A DNA stretch of 39,388 nt. Origin: JAJXWB01 sp047605445 (GTDB taxonomy: Bacteria; Pseudomonadota; Alphaproteobacteria; Rhizobiales; Beijerinckiaceae). The position numbers and the translations under genes were made by a program. The notes under the pieces are model-generated. The model was not told the origin of the DNA. It was given only the letters and a program-made list of their open reading frames with translations, and made no database searches. Location: contig JASGFP010000017.1 in the NCBI GenBank assembly GCA_047605445.1, positions 1-39,388 of the forward strand, given 5' to 3'. Below, in pieces: positions 29,504 through 37,552 of this stretch (position 1 is its first letter; each line of letters begins with the position of its first letter).

Positions 29504-30651
29504 TATCGCGGGCCGATCGTTCCCCTTTCTCGGACTGGCTCTGGACCATCGACCGCTGGCTGCTCGGCGCGCTCGGGCTGCTGATGGTCTGCGGTCTCGT
29601 CTTCGGCATGGCCGGCTCGCCGCCGGTGGCCGAGCGCCTCAAGCTGCCGACCTTTTATTTCGTCAATCACCAGGCGATGTATCTCGTGCCGGCGATCGCG
29701 CTGATGATCGGCGTCTCGTTCCTCACGCCGCGCCAGGTGCGCCGCGTCGCGCTGGTCGTATTCATCGGCGCGATGGCGCTGGTCTTCGCCGCGCTGCTGT
29801 TCGGCGCGGAAGTGAAGGGCGCGCGCCGCTGGATTTTCGGCGTGCAGCCGTCCGAGTTCGTGAAGCCCGCCTTCGCCGTGCTTGCCGGCTGGGCTTTCTC
29901 GGAAGGCGCGCGGCGGCGCGACGTGCCCGCCAACATTCTCGCCATTCTCATTCTGCCCGCGACCGTCGTGCCGCTGATCATGCAACCGGACTTCGGGCAG
30001 ACCATGCTCATCTCGCTGGTGTGGGGCGCCTTGTTCTTCATGGCGGGGCTGCACTGGTTCTGGGTCGCCGGCATCGGAGGCGCCGGCGCGCTGTCGGTGG
30101 TCGCGGCCTATAAATTCGTGCCGCACGTGCGCGCGCGCATTCTGAAATTTCTCGAGCCGCAATCGGCTGGCGGCGTGACCGACACGTTCCAGGTCGACAC
30201 GGCGCGCGACTCGTTCATCGCCGGCGGCTGGCTTGGCAAGGGGCCGGGCGAGGGCACGCTCAAGCGCATTCTGCCCGACAGCCACACGGACTTCATTTTC
30301 GCTGTCACCGGCGAGGAGTTCGGCGTCATCGTCTGCATCCTGCTTGTCTCGCTGTTCGCCTTTATCGTCGTGCGGGGACTCACCAGCGCGGCGAAGAACG
30401 AGGATCCGTTCTGCCGTTTCGCCGCGGCGGGACTCACCATGCTGTTTGGCATCCAGAGCTGCATCAATCTGGCGGTCAATCTGCACCTCATGCCGGCCAA
30501 GGGCATGACCTTGCCTTTCGTCAGCTACGGCGGCTCCTCGCTCATCTCGCTTGCCCTCGGCATGGGCTTCCTGATCGCGGTCACACGCAAGCGGCCGCGG
30601 ACGGAAGTGCTGATGGACGCGGCCCTCGATCCGGCGCCGCAGCGCGCATGA
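29500..30651 (+). CDS. ftsW: Lipid II polymerase FtsW (SEDS family)
   Basis: The septal peptidoglycan glycosyltransferase of the SEDS family, partner of FtsI. It is 383 aa with about ten membrane segments. Family motifs are GARRWIFGVQPSEFVKPAF (the SEFxK signature), MQPDFGQT containing the catalytic Asp region, the periplasmic loop with GGWLGKGPGEG, SHTDFIFAVTGEEFG, and PFVSYGGSSL near the C-terminus. The ATG at 29500 lies within the murD stop (ATGA) and is preceded by AGGAGG; a longer frame back to 29317 reads through murD and is not real. murG overlaps its end by four bases. Confidence 0.95.
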   Translation: MISRADRSPFSDWLWTIDRWLLGALGLLMVCGLVFGMAGSPPVAERLKLPTFYFVNHQAMYLVPAIALMIGVSFLTPRQVRRVALVVFIGAMALVFAALLFGAEVKGARRWIFGVQPSEFVKPAFAVLAGWAFSEGARRRDVPANILAILILPATVVPLIMQPDFGQTMLISLVWGALFFMAGLHWFWVAGIGGAGALSVVAAYKFVPHVRARILKFLEPQSAGGVTDTFQVDTARDSFIAGGWLGKGPGEGTLKRILPDSHTDFIFAVTGEEFGVIVCILLVSLFAFIVVRGLTSAAKNEDPFCRFAAAGLTMLFGIQSCINLAVNLHLMPAKGMTLPFVSYGGSSLISLALGMGFLIAVTRKRPRTEVLMDAALDPAPQRA

Positions 30652-31745
30652 GCGGCGAAACGATCCTGGTCGCCGCCGGCGGGACGGGCGGCCATCTCTT
30701 TCCCGCCGAGGCGCTCGCACACGCCCTTCGCGCGCGGGGCTTTACGGTCGACCTCGCCACCGATACGCGCGCGGAAAAATACGGACAGGCGTTTCCCGCG
30801 CGCAATACCTACGCGATCCCCGCAGCGACGCCGACGGGCGGCGGGGCCGCGGCGAAAGCGAATGCCATAGCCACGCTCGGGCGCGGCGTCGTCTCCTGCG
30901 TGCCGCTGCTGCGGCGATTAAGGCCCGCGGTCGTCGTCGGCTTCGGCGGCTATCCGACCGTGCCTCCGCTGGTTGCGGCGAGCCTTCTCAAAATTCCCTC
31001 CGTGCTGCACGAGCAGAACGCGGTGATGGGACGGGCGAACAGGTTTCTGGCCGGCCGCGTGCATAAGATCGCGACAGGCTTTCCGCTGTCGCGTGCAGAT
31101 GCGGCGGTGCTGGCGAAAGGCGTCGTGACCGGCAATCCGCTGCGTCCGGCGGTGCTGGAGGCGGCGAAGCAGCCCTATCCGGCCTTCGAGAATGGCGCGT
31201 TGAACGTGCTCGTCACCGGCGGCTCGCAGGGCGCGAAAGTGTTTTCCGATATCGTGCCTGCCGCCATCGAGGCTTTGACGCCCCAAGAGCGCGCGCGCAT
31301 GAAGCTCGTGCAGCAAGCGCGCGGCGAGGACCGCGAGCGCGTGCTGGCGACTTACGCGCGCATCGGCTTCGCGGCGGAGGTCGAGCCCTTCTTCAAGGAC
31401 CTGCCGGCGCGCATCGCCGGCGCGCATCTGCTGATCGCGCGCTCCGGCGCCTCCACCGTCGCGGAAGTCGCGGCCATCGGCCGGCCCGCCATTCTCGTGC
31501 CGTTTCCCTTCGCGATCGACGCCGACCAGGCGGCGAACGCCGCCGAACTCGCCCGCACCGGCGCGGTCGAGGTGATCGACCAGAAGCTATTCACCGTTGA
31601 AAAGCTGACGGAATTACTGCGCGCCGCGCTGGCCGATCCCGCAGGGTTGACGAAACGGGCGCAAGCCGCCAAGAGCGCGGGCATTCTCGACGCCGCCGAC
31701 CGTCTCGCCGACATCGTGGTCGGCCAAATCCGCTCCAAGGATTGA
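30648..31745 (+). CDS. murG: UDP-GlcNAc:lipid I N-acetylglucosaminyltransferase
   Basis: A GT-B enzyme on the inner face of the membrane that adds GlcNAc to lipid I, giving lipid II. It is 365 aa. The N-terminal G loop is GGTGGH (11-16), the second loop lies in GFGGYPTVP, HEQNAVMGRANRFLA is the usual substrate-side motif, and the C-terminal UDP-GlcNAc domain has TGGSQGAK and ARSGASTVAEVAAIG. The start overlaps the ftsW stop (ATGA); murC starts four bases after its stop. Confidence 0.96.
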   Translation: MSGETILVAAGGTGGHLFPAEALAHALRARGFTVDLATDTRAEKYGQAFPARNTYAIPAATPTGGGAAAKANAIATLGRGVVSCVPLLRRLRPAVVVGFGGYPTVPPLVAASLLKIPSVLHEQNAVMGRANRFLAGRVHKIATGFPLSRADAAVLAKGVVTGNPLRPAVLEAAKQPYPAFENGALNVLVTGGSQGAKVFSDIVPAAIEALTPQERARMKLVQQARGEDRERVLATYARIGFAAEVEPFFKDLPARIAGAHLLIARSGASTVAEVAAIGRPAILVPFPFAIDADQAANAAELARTGAVEVIDQKLFTVEKLTELLRAALADPAGLTKRAQAAKSAGILDAADRLADIVVGQIRSKD

Positions 31746-31749
31746 TCTC

Positions 31750-33147
31750 ATGAAACTGCCGCGCGATCTCGGCCCCATTCATTTCGTCGGCATCGGCGGC
31801 ATCGGCATGTCCGGCATCGCCGAAGTGCTGATCAATCTCGGCTACAAGGTGCAGGGCTCGGACGCTTCCGAGAACGCCAACGTCAAACGCCTCGCCGACA
31901 AGGGCGCGAAGGTTTTCGTCGGCCATACCGCGAGCAATCTCGGCGACGCCGCTGTGGTCGTGGTCTCGACGGCGATCAAGCGCGACAATCCTGAACTTGC
32001 TGCTGCGCGTGAAAAGCGCCTGCCGGTGGTGCGGCGCGCGGAAATGCTGGCGGAACTGATGCGGCTCAGGCAATGCGTCGCCATCGCCGGCACGCATGGC
32101 AAGACGACGACGACCTCCATCGTCGCCACGCTCCTCGACGCCGGCGGGCTCGATCCGACCGTTATCAACGGCGGCATCATCAACGCCTATGGCACGAATG
32201 CGCGGCTCGGCGCCGGCGACTGGATGGTGGTGGAGGCCGACGAGAGCGACGGCACGTTCCTGAAACTGCCGGCCGACGTCGCGATCGTGACGAATATCGA
32301 TCCCGAGCATCTCGACCATTTCAAGACATTCGACGCGATCAAGGAAGCCTTTCGGCAGTTTGTGGAGAACCTGCCGTTCTACGGTTTCGCGGTCATGTGC
32401 CTCGACCATCCCGCCGTGCAGGAACTGGTTGGCAAGATCGAGGACCGGCGCGTCATCACCTATGGCGAGAATCCGCAGGCCGACGTGCGATTGCTGGACG
32501 TCGATCTGACCGGCGGCGTGTCGCGCTTCAACGTGCTGATGCGCGACCGCAAGAGCGGGGCTGCGACCTATCTGGACAATCTCGTGATGCCGATGCCCGG
32601 CCATCACAATGCGCTCAACGCGACTGCGGCGATCGCGGTCGCCAGCGAGCTCGGGCTGAGCCCTGAGCAGATCCGCAAGGCGCTGGCGACGTTCGGCGGC
32701 GTGAAGCGGCGCTTCACCAAAACCGGCGAATGGAACGGCGTGCAGATTTTCGACGATTACGGCCATCATCCCGTCGAGATCGCCGCGGTGCTGCGCGCGG
32801 CGCGCGCTTCCACAAAGGGCCAGGTGATCGCGGTGGTGCAGCCGCATCGCTATACGCGCCTGCAAAGCCTGTTCGATCAGTTCGCGACCTGTTTCAACGA
32901 CGCCGATACGACAATCGTGGCCGATGTCTATGCGGCGGGCGAGCAGCCGATCGAGGGCGTCGACAAAGATTCGCTGGTGGCGGCCATCGTCGCGCACGGC
33001 CATCGACAGGCGGTGGCGCTGCCGAACGCGGATGCGCTGCCGGGCATCGTGAAGGAGATCGCGCGGCCGGGCGATTACGTCGTGTGCCTCGGCGCGGGCA
33101 ACATCACGCAATGGGCGTATGCGCTGCCGGCGCAGCTTGCGGGTTGA
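31750..33147 (+). CDS. murC: UDP-N-acetylmuramate:L-alanine ligase
   Basis: Adds L-Ala to UDP-MurNAc, the first peptide step. It is 465 aa. GIGGIGMSG (14-22) forms the UDP-binding N-terminal loop, GTHGKTTT (114-121) is the ATP P-loop, VVEADESDGTFL and TNIDPEHLDHF are central-domain hallmarks, and DDYGHHPVEI marks the C-terminal domain. The ATG at 31750 is four bases after the murG stop. It ends where murB begins with a non-ATG start. Confidence 0.96.
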   Translation: MKLPRDLGPIHFVGIGGIGMSGIAEVLINLGYKVQGSDASENANVKRLADKGAKVFVGHTASNLGDAAVVVVSTAIKRDNPELAAAREKRLPVVRRAEMLAELMRLRQCVAIAGTHGKTTTTSIVATLLDAGGLDPTVINGGIINAYGTNARLGAGDWMVVEADESDGTFLKLPADVAIVTNIDPEHLDHFKTFDAIKEAFRQFVENLPFYGFAVMCLDHPAVQELVGKIEDRRVITYGENPQADVRLLDVDLTGGVSRFNVLMRDRKSGAATYLDNLVMPMPGHHNALNATAAIAVASELGLSPEQIRKALATFGGVKRRFTKTGEWNGVQIFDDYGHHPVEIAAVLRAARASTKGQVIAVVQPHRYTRLQSLFDQFATCFNDADTTIVADVYAAGEQPIEGVDKDSLVAAIVAHGHRQAVALPNADALPGIVKEIARPGDYVVCLGAGNITQWAYALPAQLAG

Positions 33148-33152
33148 GACTC

Positions 33153-34073
33153 GTGTTTCCCGACATCACGCCAGACATTCGCGTTCGCGCGCCCGACTTG
33201 CGCGGGCGTCTTTCGGCCAACGAGCAGCTTGCGCCCTTCACATGGTTTCGCGTCGGCGGCCCGGCGCAGGTTCTTTTCCAGCCGGCCGATGAGGAAGACC
33301 TCTCCTATCTCCTGTCGCGCCTGTCGCTTGAGACGCCGGTTCTCGTCGTCGGCCTCGGCTCCAATCTCATCGTGCGCGACGGCGGCGTGCCGGGCGTCGT
33401 CATTCGCCTCGGCGGCAAGGCTTTCGCCGATATCGTGGTGGAAGAGGGGCATCGTCTGCGCGTCGGCGCGGCGGCGCCCGATCGCTTCGTGGCGAAGCGC
33501 GCGGCGGAACTCGGCGTCGCGGGGCTGGAATTTCTCTCAGGGATTCCCGGCGCCGTCGGCGGCGCCTTGCGCATGAACGCGGGCGCGCATGGCGGCGAGA
33601 CGAAGGATGTTCTCATCGAGGCGCGCGGCGTCGAGCGCTCCGGCGAATTCATCGAGATCAGCAATGCCGGGATGGGATTTTCCTATCGCCATTCCAGTGC
33701 GCCGCGCGACGTGATCTTCACGCAGGCCCTGCTGCAGGGCAGGGCGGGCGACAGGTTGGAAATTCAAGCGGAGATGAATCGCATTACCGAGGCGCGTGAA
33801 AAAGCGCAGCCGATCCGCGAGAAGACGGGCGGCTCGACCTTCAAGAATCCGCCCGGCGGCAAGGCGTGGCAGGAGGTCGACAGGGCCGGCTGCCGCGGGC
33901 TCGTCGTCGGCGGCGCGCAGGTGAGCGAAATGCATTGCAATTTTCTCATCAATCGCGGCGACGCGACTGCGGCCGACATCGAAAAGCTCGGCGAGGAAGT
34001 GCGGCGGCGCGTGCGCGAGACCAGCGGCGTCGAACTGGAATGGGAAATCAAGCGCGTGGGCGTGGCGGGCTGA
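33153..34073 (+). CDS. murB: UDP-N-acetylenolpyruvoylglucosamine reductase
   Basis: A FAD enzyme that reduces enolpyruvyl-UDP-GlcNAc to UDP-MurNAc with NADPH. It is 306 aa from the chosen start. FAD-binding segments are GLGSNLIVRDGG (67-78) and LEFLSGIPGAVGGALRMNAG (125-144). The catalytic Ser is Ser228 in GGSTFKNP, with the active-site Tyr178-Arg179 pair and a C-terminal Glu (about 298). There is no ATG: the gene starts at GTG 33153, or at TTG 33144, which overlaps the murC stop. Either keeps coupling to murC. The stop shares a base with a possible ATG of the next frame. Confidence 0.93.
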   Translation: MFPDITPDIRVRAPDLRGRLSANEQLAPFTWFRVGGPAQVLFQPADEEDLSYLLSRLSLETPVLVVGLGSNLIVRDGGVPGVVIRLGGKAFADIVVEEGHRLRVGAAAPDRFVAKRAAELGVAGLEFLSGIPGAVGGALRMNAGAHGGETKDVLIEARGVERSGEFIEISNAGMGFSYRHSSAPRDVIFTQALLQGRAGDRLEIQAEMNRITEAREKAQPIREKTGGSTFKNPPGGKAWQEVDRAGCRGLVVGGAQVSEMHCNFLINRGDATAADIEKLGEEVRRRVRETSGVELEWEIKRVGVAG

Positions 34074-34075
34074 TG

Positions 34076-34146
34076 GACCGCGAGCCTTCAGGCTCGCCGG
34101 CGCTGGTCGGCATTGTTGAAAAGGGCGAGCCTGACGGCTCGCGGTC
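34076..34146. repeat. Pair of inverted REP-like palindromes at the murB 3' boundary
   Basis: Arms 34076-34098 and 34124-34146 are inverted copies of a 23-base unit with one mismatch. Each arm is itself a hairpin (GCGAGCC ... GGCTCGC). The 25-base middle has no match. It is open in frame and would be translated as DREPSGSP...KGEPDGSRS if the following gene began at 34073. This is the usual look of a BIME-type element between genes. Confidence 0.75.
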
Positions 34147-34147
34147 A

Positions 34148-35638
34148 ATGATGCCCGCTTTCCTCGGATCGTGGGTCTTGTCCGCGATCATCGTCGCGCT
34201 TGCGATCGCGCAGCAGGCCTTCGGCCATCTCAACGGCGACAATTCCTGGTTCATCCTGTTCGCCGAGCGCGTTGCGAACGGCGCGAAGGCCTATGTCGAT
34301 ATTTCCGATCCCAATCCGCCGGCGGGCTTCCTGGTCTACATGCCCGCCGTTCTTCTCGCGCGGGCGACGGGGCTTTCGGCCGAATTCTGGACCGTCGTCG
34401 AGACATTCGTCTTCGCCCTTCTTTCGCTCGGGCTGTCGGGGGCGTTGCTGACGCGCGCCGGCCTGCTCGCGCGCGATGAATCGGGCGTCGCGCGCAATGC
34501 GGCGCTGTGGGTTCTGCTGTTTTCCGCCGGCTTCGCCTTCGCCGAACGCGAGCATTTCGCGCTGATCGCCTTTCTGCCCTTCGCGGCGGCGATGCTTTTG
34601 CGCGCGGAGCGTCCCGCGAATTCTGAAGACGGTTCTTTCGCGCTGCGTCTCGTCGCAGGCGCATGCGGCGGCGTGACGTTTTGCTTCAAGCCCTATTTTG
34701 CTCTGCCGCTCGCGGCGGTCGTCGTTTTCGCCTGCGTCCGGCGCCGCTCGATCGCGCCGCTGTTTTCGCCCGAGAATTTTGCGGCTGCGGCGGTCGCGAT
34801 CGCCTATGTGCTTTTCGTCTGGCTGCATTACCCCGATTACGTCTGGAGCGTCGCGACTGTGGCGATGGACGTCTATGCGCCCGCCCGCTACGGGCTCGCC
34901 GAAGTCATGGCGTCGCCGCCATTCGTCTTCTCCGTCGCGCTGCTGCTCGGCTTGGCGGCTGGCCTCCATCTTTCGGGTTTCGAGCCGCGTGCGGCGCTGC
35001 TCGGGATGGCTTCTGCGGGCTTTTTCGCAACCTATGTCATTCAGTCGAAAAACTGGTTCAACCACGCCTATCCCGGCGAGGCGCTCGGTGTGCTGGCGCT
35101 GGCCGCGCTGGCGCTCGGGCGGTTTCGCGCGGCGCCGGATCAGGCGGCGCGGTTTTCGCGTCTGGCGGTTCTGCCCACGCTGATCGTGGCGCCGTTTCTC
35201 AACGCCGTGCAACTCAACCTGCCGGGCGCGGAGGAATATCCGGGGCTGACGGCGGCGGTGAAGCAGAATGCGCCTGCGCATCCGAAAATCGGCGCGCTTG
35301 CGCGTCAGCTCGACATCGCCCATCCGCTGACGCGGCGGCTCGGCGGCGTCTGGGTCGGGCGGCGCAACGCGCTGTGGGTCGACAATTGCGTGCGGCAGAT
35401 TCTCGCCACGAAGAAGGTGGACGAGGAGACCCGCGCGAAGCTGCTGGAATACGCCGCCGACGAGCGGCGCGAGGTCGGCGAAGACCTTTCGAAGGGCAAG
35501 CCGGACATTCTGCTGATCGAGGATGCGGGCCTGCGGGAATGGGCGCTCAAGAAGCCGGAATTTTCCGGCGTGCTGGACGGCTACGCCAGGAAGGCGCAGG
35601 TGGGGGATATCGAGGTTTGGGGGCGAGTCGGCGGGTAG
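34148..35638 (+). CDS. Polytopic membrane protein, possibly GT-C glycosyltransferase-like, inside the dcw cluster
   Basis: About 496 aa with roughly nine to eleven membrane segments and a soluble C-terminal part of about 130 residues. After TM1 comes a loop with NGDNSWFILFAERVANGAKAY, then DISDPNPPAGFLVYMP. This resembles the Asp-containing first periplasmic loop of ArnT/PMT-type (GT-C) enzymes that use lipid-linked sugars. That resemblance is my inference; I do not recognise a named family. An in-frame ATG at 34073 overlaps the murB stop, but the 25 codons between lie wholly in a palindromic repeat, so I prefer the ATG at 34148. It is not a standard dcw gene. It precedes ddl by 64 bases, which hold a hairpin repeat. 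Confidence 0.75.
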   Translation: MMPAFLGSWVLSAIIVALAIAQQAFGHLNGDNSWFILFAERVANGAKAYVDISDPNPPAGFLVYMPAVLLARATGLSAEFWTVVETFVFALLSLGLSGALLTRAGLLARDESGVARNAALWVLLFSAGFAFAEREHFALIAFLPFAAAMLLRAERPANSEDGSFALRLVAGACGGVTFCFKPYFALPLAAVVVFACVRRRSIAPLFSPENFAAAAVAIAYVLFVWLHYPDYVWSVATVAMDVYAPARYGLAEVMASPPFVFSVALLLGLAAGLHLSGFEPRAALLGMASAGFFATYVIQSKNWFNHAYPGEALGVLALAALALGRFRAAPDQAARFSRLAVLPTLIVAPFLNAVQLNLPGAEEYPGLTAAVKQNAPAHPKIGALARQLDIAHPLTRRLGGVWVGRRNALWVDNCVRQILATKKVDEETRAKLLEYAADERREVGEDLSKGKPDILLIEDAGLREWALKKPEFSGVLDGYARKAQVGDIEVWGRVGG

Positions 35639-35644
35639 CGTCTA

Positions 35645-35666
35645 CCCCTCCCCACAGGGGGAGGGG
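35645..35666. repeat. C-rich/G-rich hairpin repeat, copy 2
   Basis: Arms CCCCTCCCC (35645-35653) and GGGGAGGGG (35658-35666) with loop ACAG are identical to the arms at 16952-16973. It lies in the 64-base gap before ddl. Confidence 0.7.
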
Positions 35667-35702
35667 AGTCACATTCGGGCTTCGGCCAAGGGAATCGAAT
35701 CA

Positions 35703-36626
35703 ATGACCAAACACGTCGCGGTGCTGATGGGCGGGTGGGCTTCCGAGCGGCCGGTGTCGCTGCGCTCGGGCGAGGCCTGCGCGAGCGCGCTGGAGAGCGT
35801 CGGCTACCGGGTCACCAAGGTCGATGTCGGCCGCGACATAGCCGCGCAGCTTTCCGCCTTGAAGCCCGACGTCGCCTTCAACGCCCTGCATGGGCCGGGC
35901 GGCGAGGACGGCACGATCCAGGGCGTGCTCGAGGTGCTGGGCCTTCCCTACACCCATTCAGGCGTGCTGGCCTCGGCGCTGGCCATGCAGAAGGACCTCG
36001 CCAAGACCATCATGGCGACGGCCGGCGTGCCCGTGCCCGCAGGCAAGGTCGTCAGCCGGTTCGAGGCGGCCAAGGCCCATGTGCTGCCCGCGCCCTATGT
36101 GCTCAAGCCGGTGGCGGAGGGGTCGTCCTTCGGGGTGTTCATCGTCAAGGAAGGGCGTTCGCATCCGCCGCAGGAACTGGTTTCGCCGGAATGGACCTAC
36201 GGCGACATGATGCTGGCGGAGAAATTCGTGGACGGCCGGGAGTTGACCTGCGCCGTCATGGGCGACCGCGCGCTGGGGGTGACGGAGATAAAACCTGTTT
36301 CCGAAGCGTTCTACGGCTACGACGCAAAGTACGCCAAAGGCGGGTCAATTCACGTCCTGCCGGCGCAAATTAAAGAAAATGTTTACCAAAAGATTCAAGA
36401 GTTGGCAGTTGTGGCGCACAGGGCGCTCGGCTGTCGCGGCGTGAGCCGGACGGACTTTCGGTACGACGACCGCCCCGGAGGTACGGGCGAGCTCGTCGTG
36501 CTGGAGGTCAACACCCAGCCGGGCATGACGGAAACGTCTCTTGTGCCGGAATTGGCGGCCCATGCGGGCATCTCGTTCGGCGAGCTGGTAAAATGGATGG
36601 TGGAAGACGCGTCCTGCAATCGTTGA
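35703..36626 (+). CDS. ddl: D-alanine:D-alanine ligase
   Basis: Makes the D-Ala-D-Ala dipeptide used by MurF, with ATP. It is 307 aa, like DdlB. The N-terminal domain begins VAVLMGGWASERPVSLRSG (a slightly altered form of the usual GGxSxER motif) and has FNALHGPGGEDGTIQG. The ATP-grasp core has VLKPVAEGSSFGV, then YDAKYAKGG, SRTDFR and the Mg/substrate segment EVNTQPGMTETSL. AAGGGA precedes the ATG at 35703. From about 36288 to 36420 codon use changes sharply (ATA, AAA, CCT, GTT, ATT, AAT, TTG, AGG), unlike the rest of the gene. The 3' end overlaps ftsQ by 34 bases. Confidence 0.93.
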   Translation: MTKHVAVLMGGWASERPVSLRSGEACASALESVGYRVTKVDVGRDIAAQLSALKPDVAFNALHGPGGEDGTIQGVLEVLGLPYTHSGVLASALAMQKDLAKTIMATAGVPVPAGKVVSRFEAAKAHVLPAPYVLKPVAEGSSFGVFIVKEGRSHPPQELVSPEWTYGDMMLAEKFVDGRELTCAVMGDRALGVTEIKPVSEAFYGYDAKYAKGGSIHVLPAQIKENVYQKIQELAVVAHRALGCRGVSRTDFRYDDRPGGTGELVVLEVNTQPGMTETSLVPELAAHAGISFGELVKWMVEDASCNR

Positions 36627-37552
36627 CGGAGCTGTTCAGCTCTCCGTTCGCGTTTGCCTTTGCGCGTCCGCAATTCGCCGCCGTCCCCGCCGCCCGGCCC
36701 GCCCCGCGTCCCCGCGTTCGCTCCCCGCGCCGCACCGGCTTCGAGCGGCTTCGCGCCATCGCCGTTCATCCGCTTGCGACGGGCGCGCTGGTCTTCGGGT
36801 TCCTCGGCGGCGCTTTCGCCTTCGCCGCGGTGCGCGGCGGGGCCTATGAAAATTTCATCCAGACCGTCGGCACGCCCGGCGACCTTCTCGCCCGCGCGGT
36901 CGGCATGGGCATCGACACGGTCACGATCGCCGGCATCAGCGAACTGAGCGAGAAGGAAATCCTCGAGAACGCCGGCGTGAAGGCGCGCAATTCGCTGCCC
37001 TATCTCGACGCCGAGGGCATGCGCACCCGCCTGCGCTCCATGCCGATGGTGCGCGACGCCGAAGTGCGCAAGCTCTATCCGAGCCGTCTCGCCATCACCA
37101 TCGTCGAGCGCCAGCCCTATGCGCTGTGGCAGAAGGACGGGCAGATCTCGATCGTGTCGGCGGACGGCGTGCCGATCGATACGCTGCATGACGAGCGCTA
37201 CACGACCCTGCCGCTGATCGTCGGCGACGGCGCCAACGAGCGGCTCGAGCAATATCGCAAGATCGTCGAGGCGGCGGGCGATCTCGGCGCCCGCATCAAG
37301 GCCGGCGTCTTCGTTTCGCAGCGCCGCTGGTCGCTGTTCACGACCGACGGCGTCGAAATCCGCCTGCCGGAACTCGCGCCCGAGGCCGCCGTGCAGCGGC
37401 TCGTCCAGATGCAGCGCGACTATCGCATTCTCGACAAGGACATCGTGGCGCTCGACCTGCGCGTCGGCGGGCGCCTCGAGGTTCAATTGAGCAACGAGGC
37501 GGCGAGCGCACGTCTCGACAGCCTGTCCCGTAAGGCCAAGGGGAAGTCCTGA
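36593..37552 (+). CDS. ftsQ: Cell division protein FtsQ
   Basis: A bitopic inner-membrane divisome scaffold, 319 aa. A Pro/Arg/Ala-rich cytoplasmic tail (about 1-58) precedes one membrane segment (about 59-80). The periplasmic POTRA domain begins at about 104 (DTVTIAGISELSEKEIL) and is followed by the FtsQ beta domain with LYPSRLAITIVERQPYALWQ, SADGVPI and LPLIVGDGANE. The ATG at 36593 lies inside the end of ddl; no good later start exists before the membrane segment. The stop shares one base with the ftsA start. Confidence 0.92.
   Translation: MDGGRRVLQSLTELFSSPFAFAFARPQFAAVPAARPAPRPRVRSPRRTGFERLRAIAVHPLATGALVFGFLGGAFAFAAVRGGAYENFIQTVGTPGDLLARAVGMGIDTVTIAGISELSEKEILENAGVKARNSLPYLDAEGMRTRLRSMPMVRDAEVRKLYPSRLAITIVERQPYALWQKDGQISIVSADGVPIDTLHDERYTTLPLIVGDGANERLEQYRKIVEAAGDLGARIKAGVFVSQRRWSLFTTDGVEIRLPELAPEAAVQRLVQMQRDYRILDKDIVALDLRVGGRLEVQLSNEAASARLDSLSRKAKGKS

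Noticed and set aside
36369..36386. A CtrA-type site (TTAA-N7-TTAA) inside ddl
   Set aside because: TTAA is followed seven bases later by GTTT, not TTAA, on both readings. The match is too poor to call, although the AT-rich patch itself is kept as a finding.
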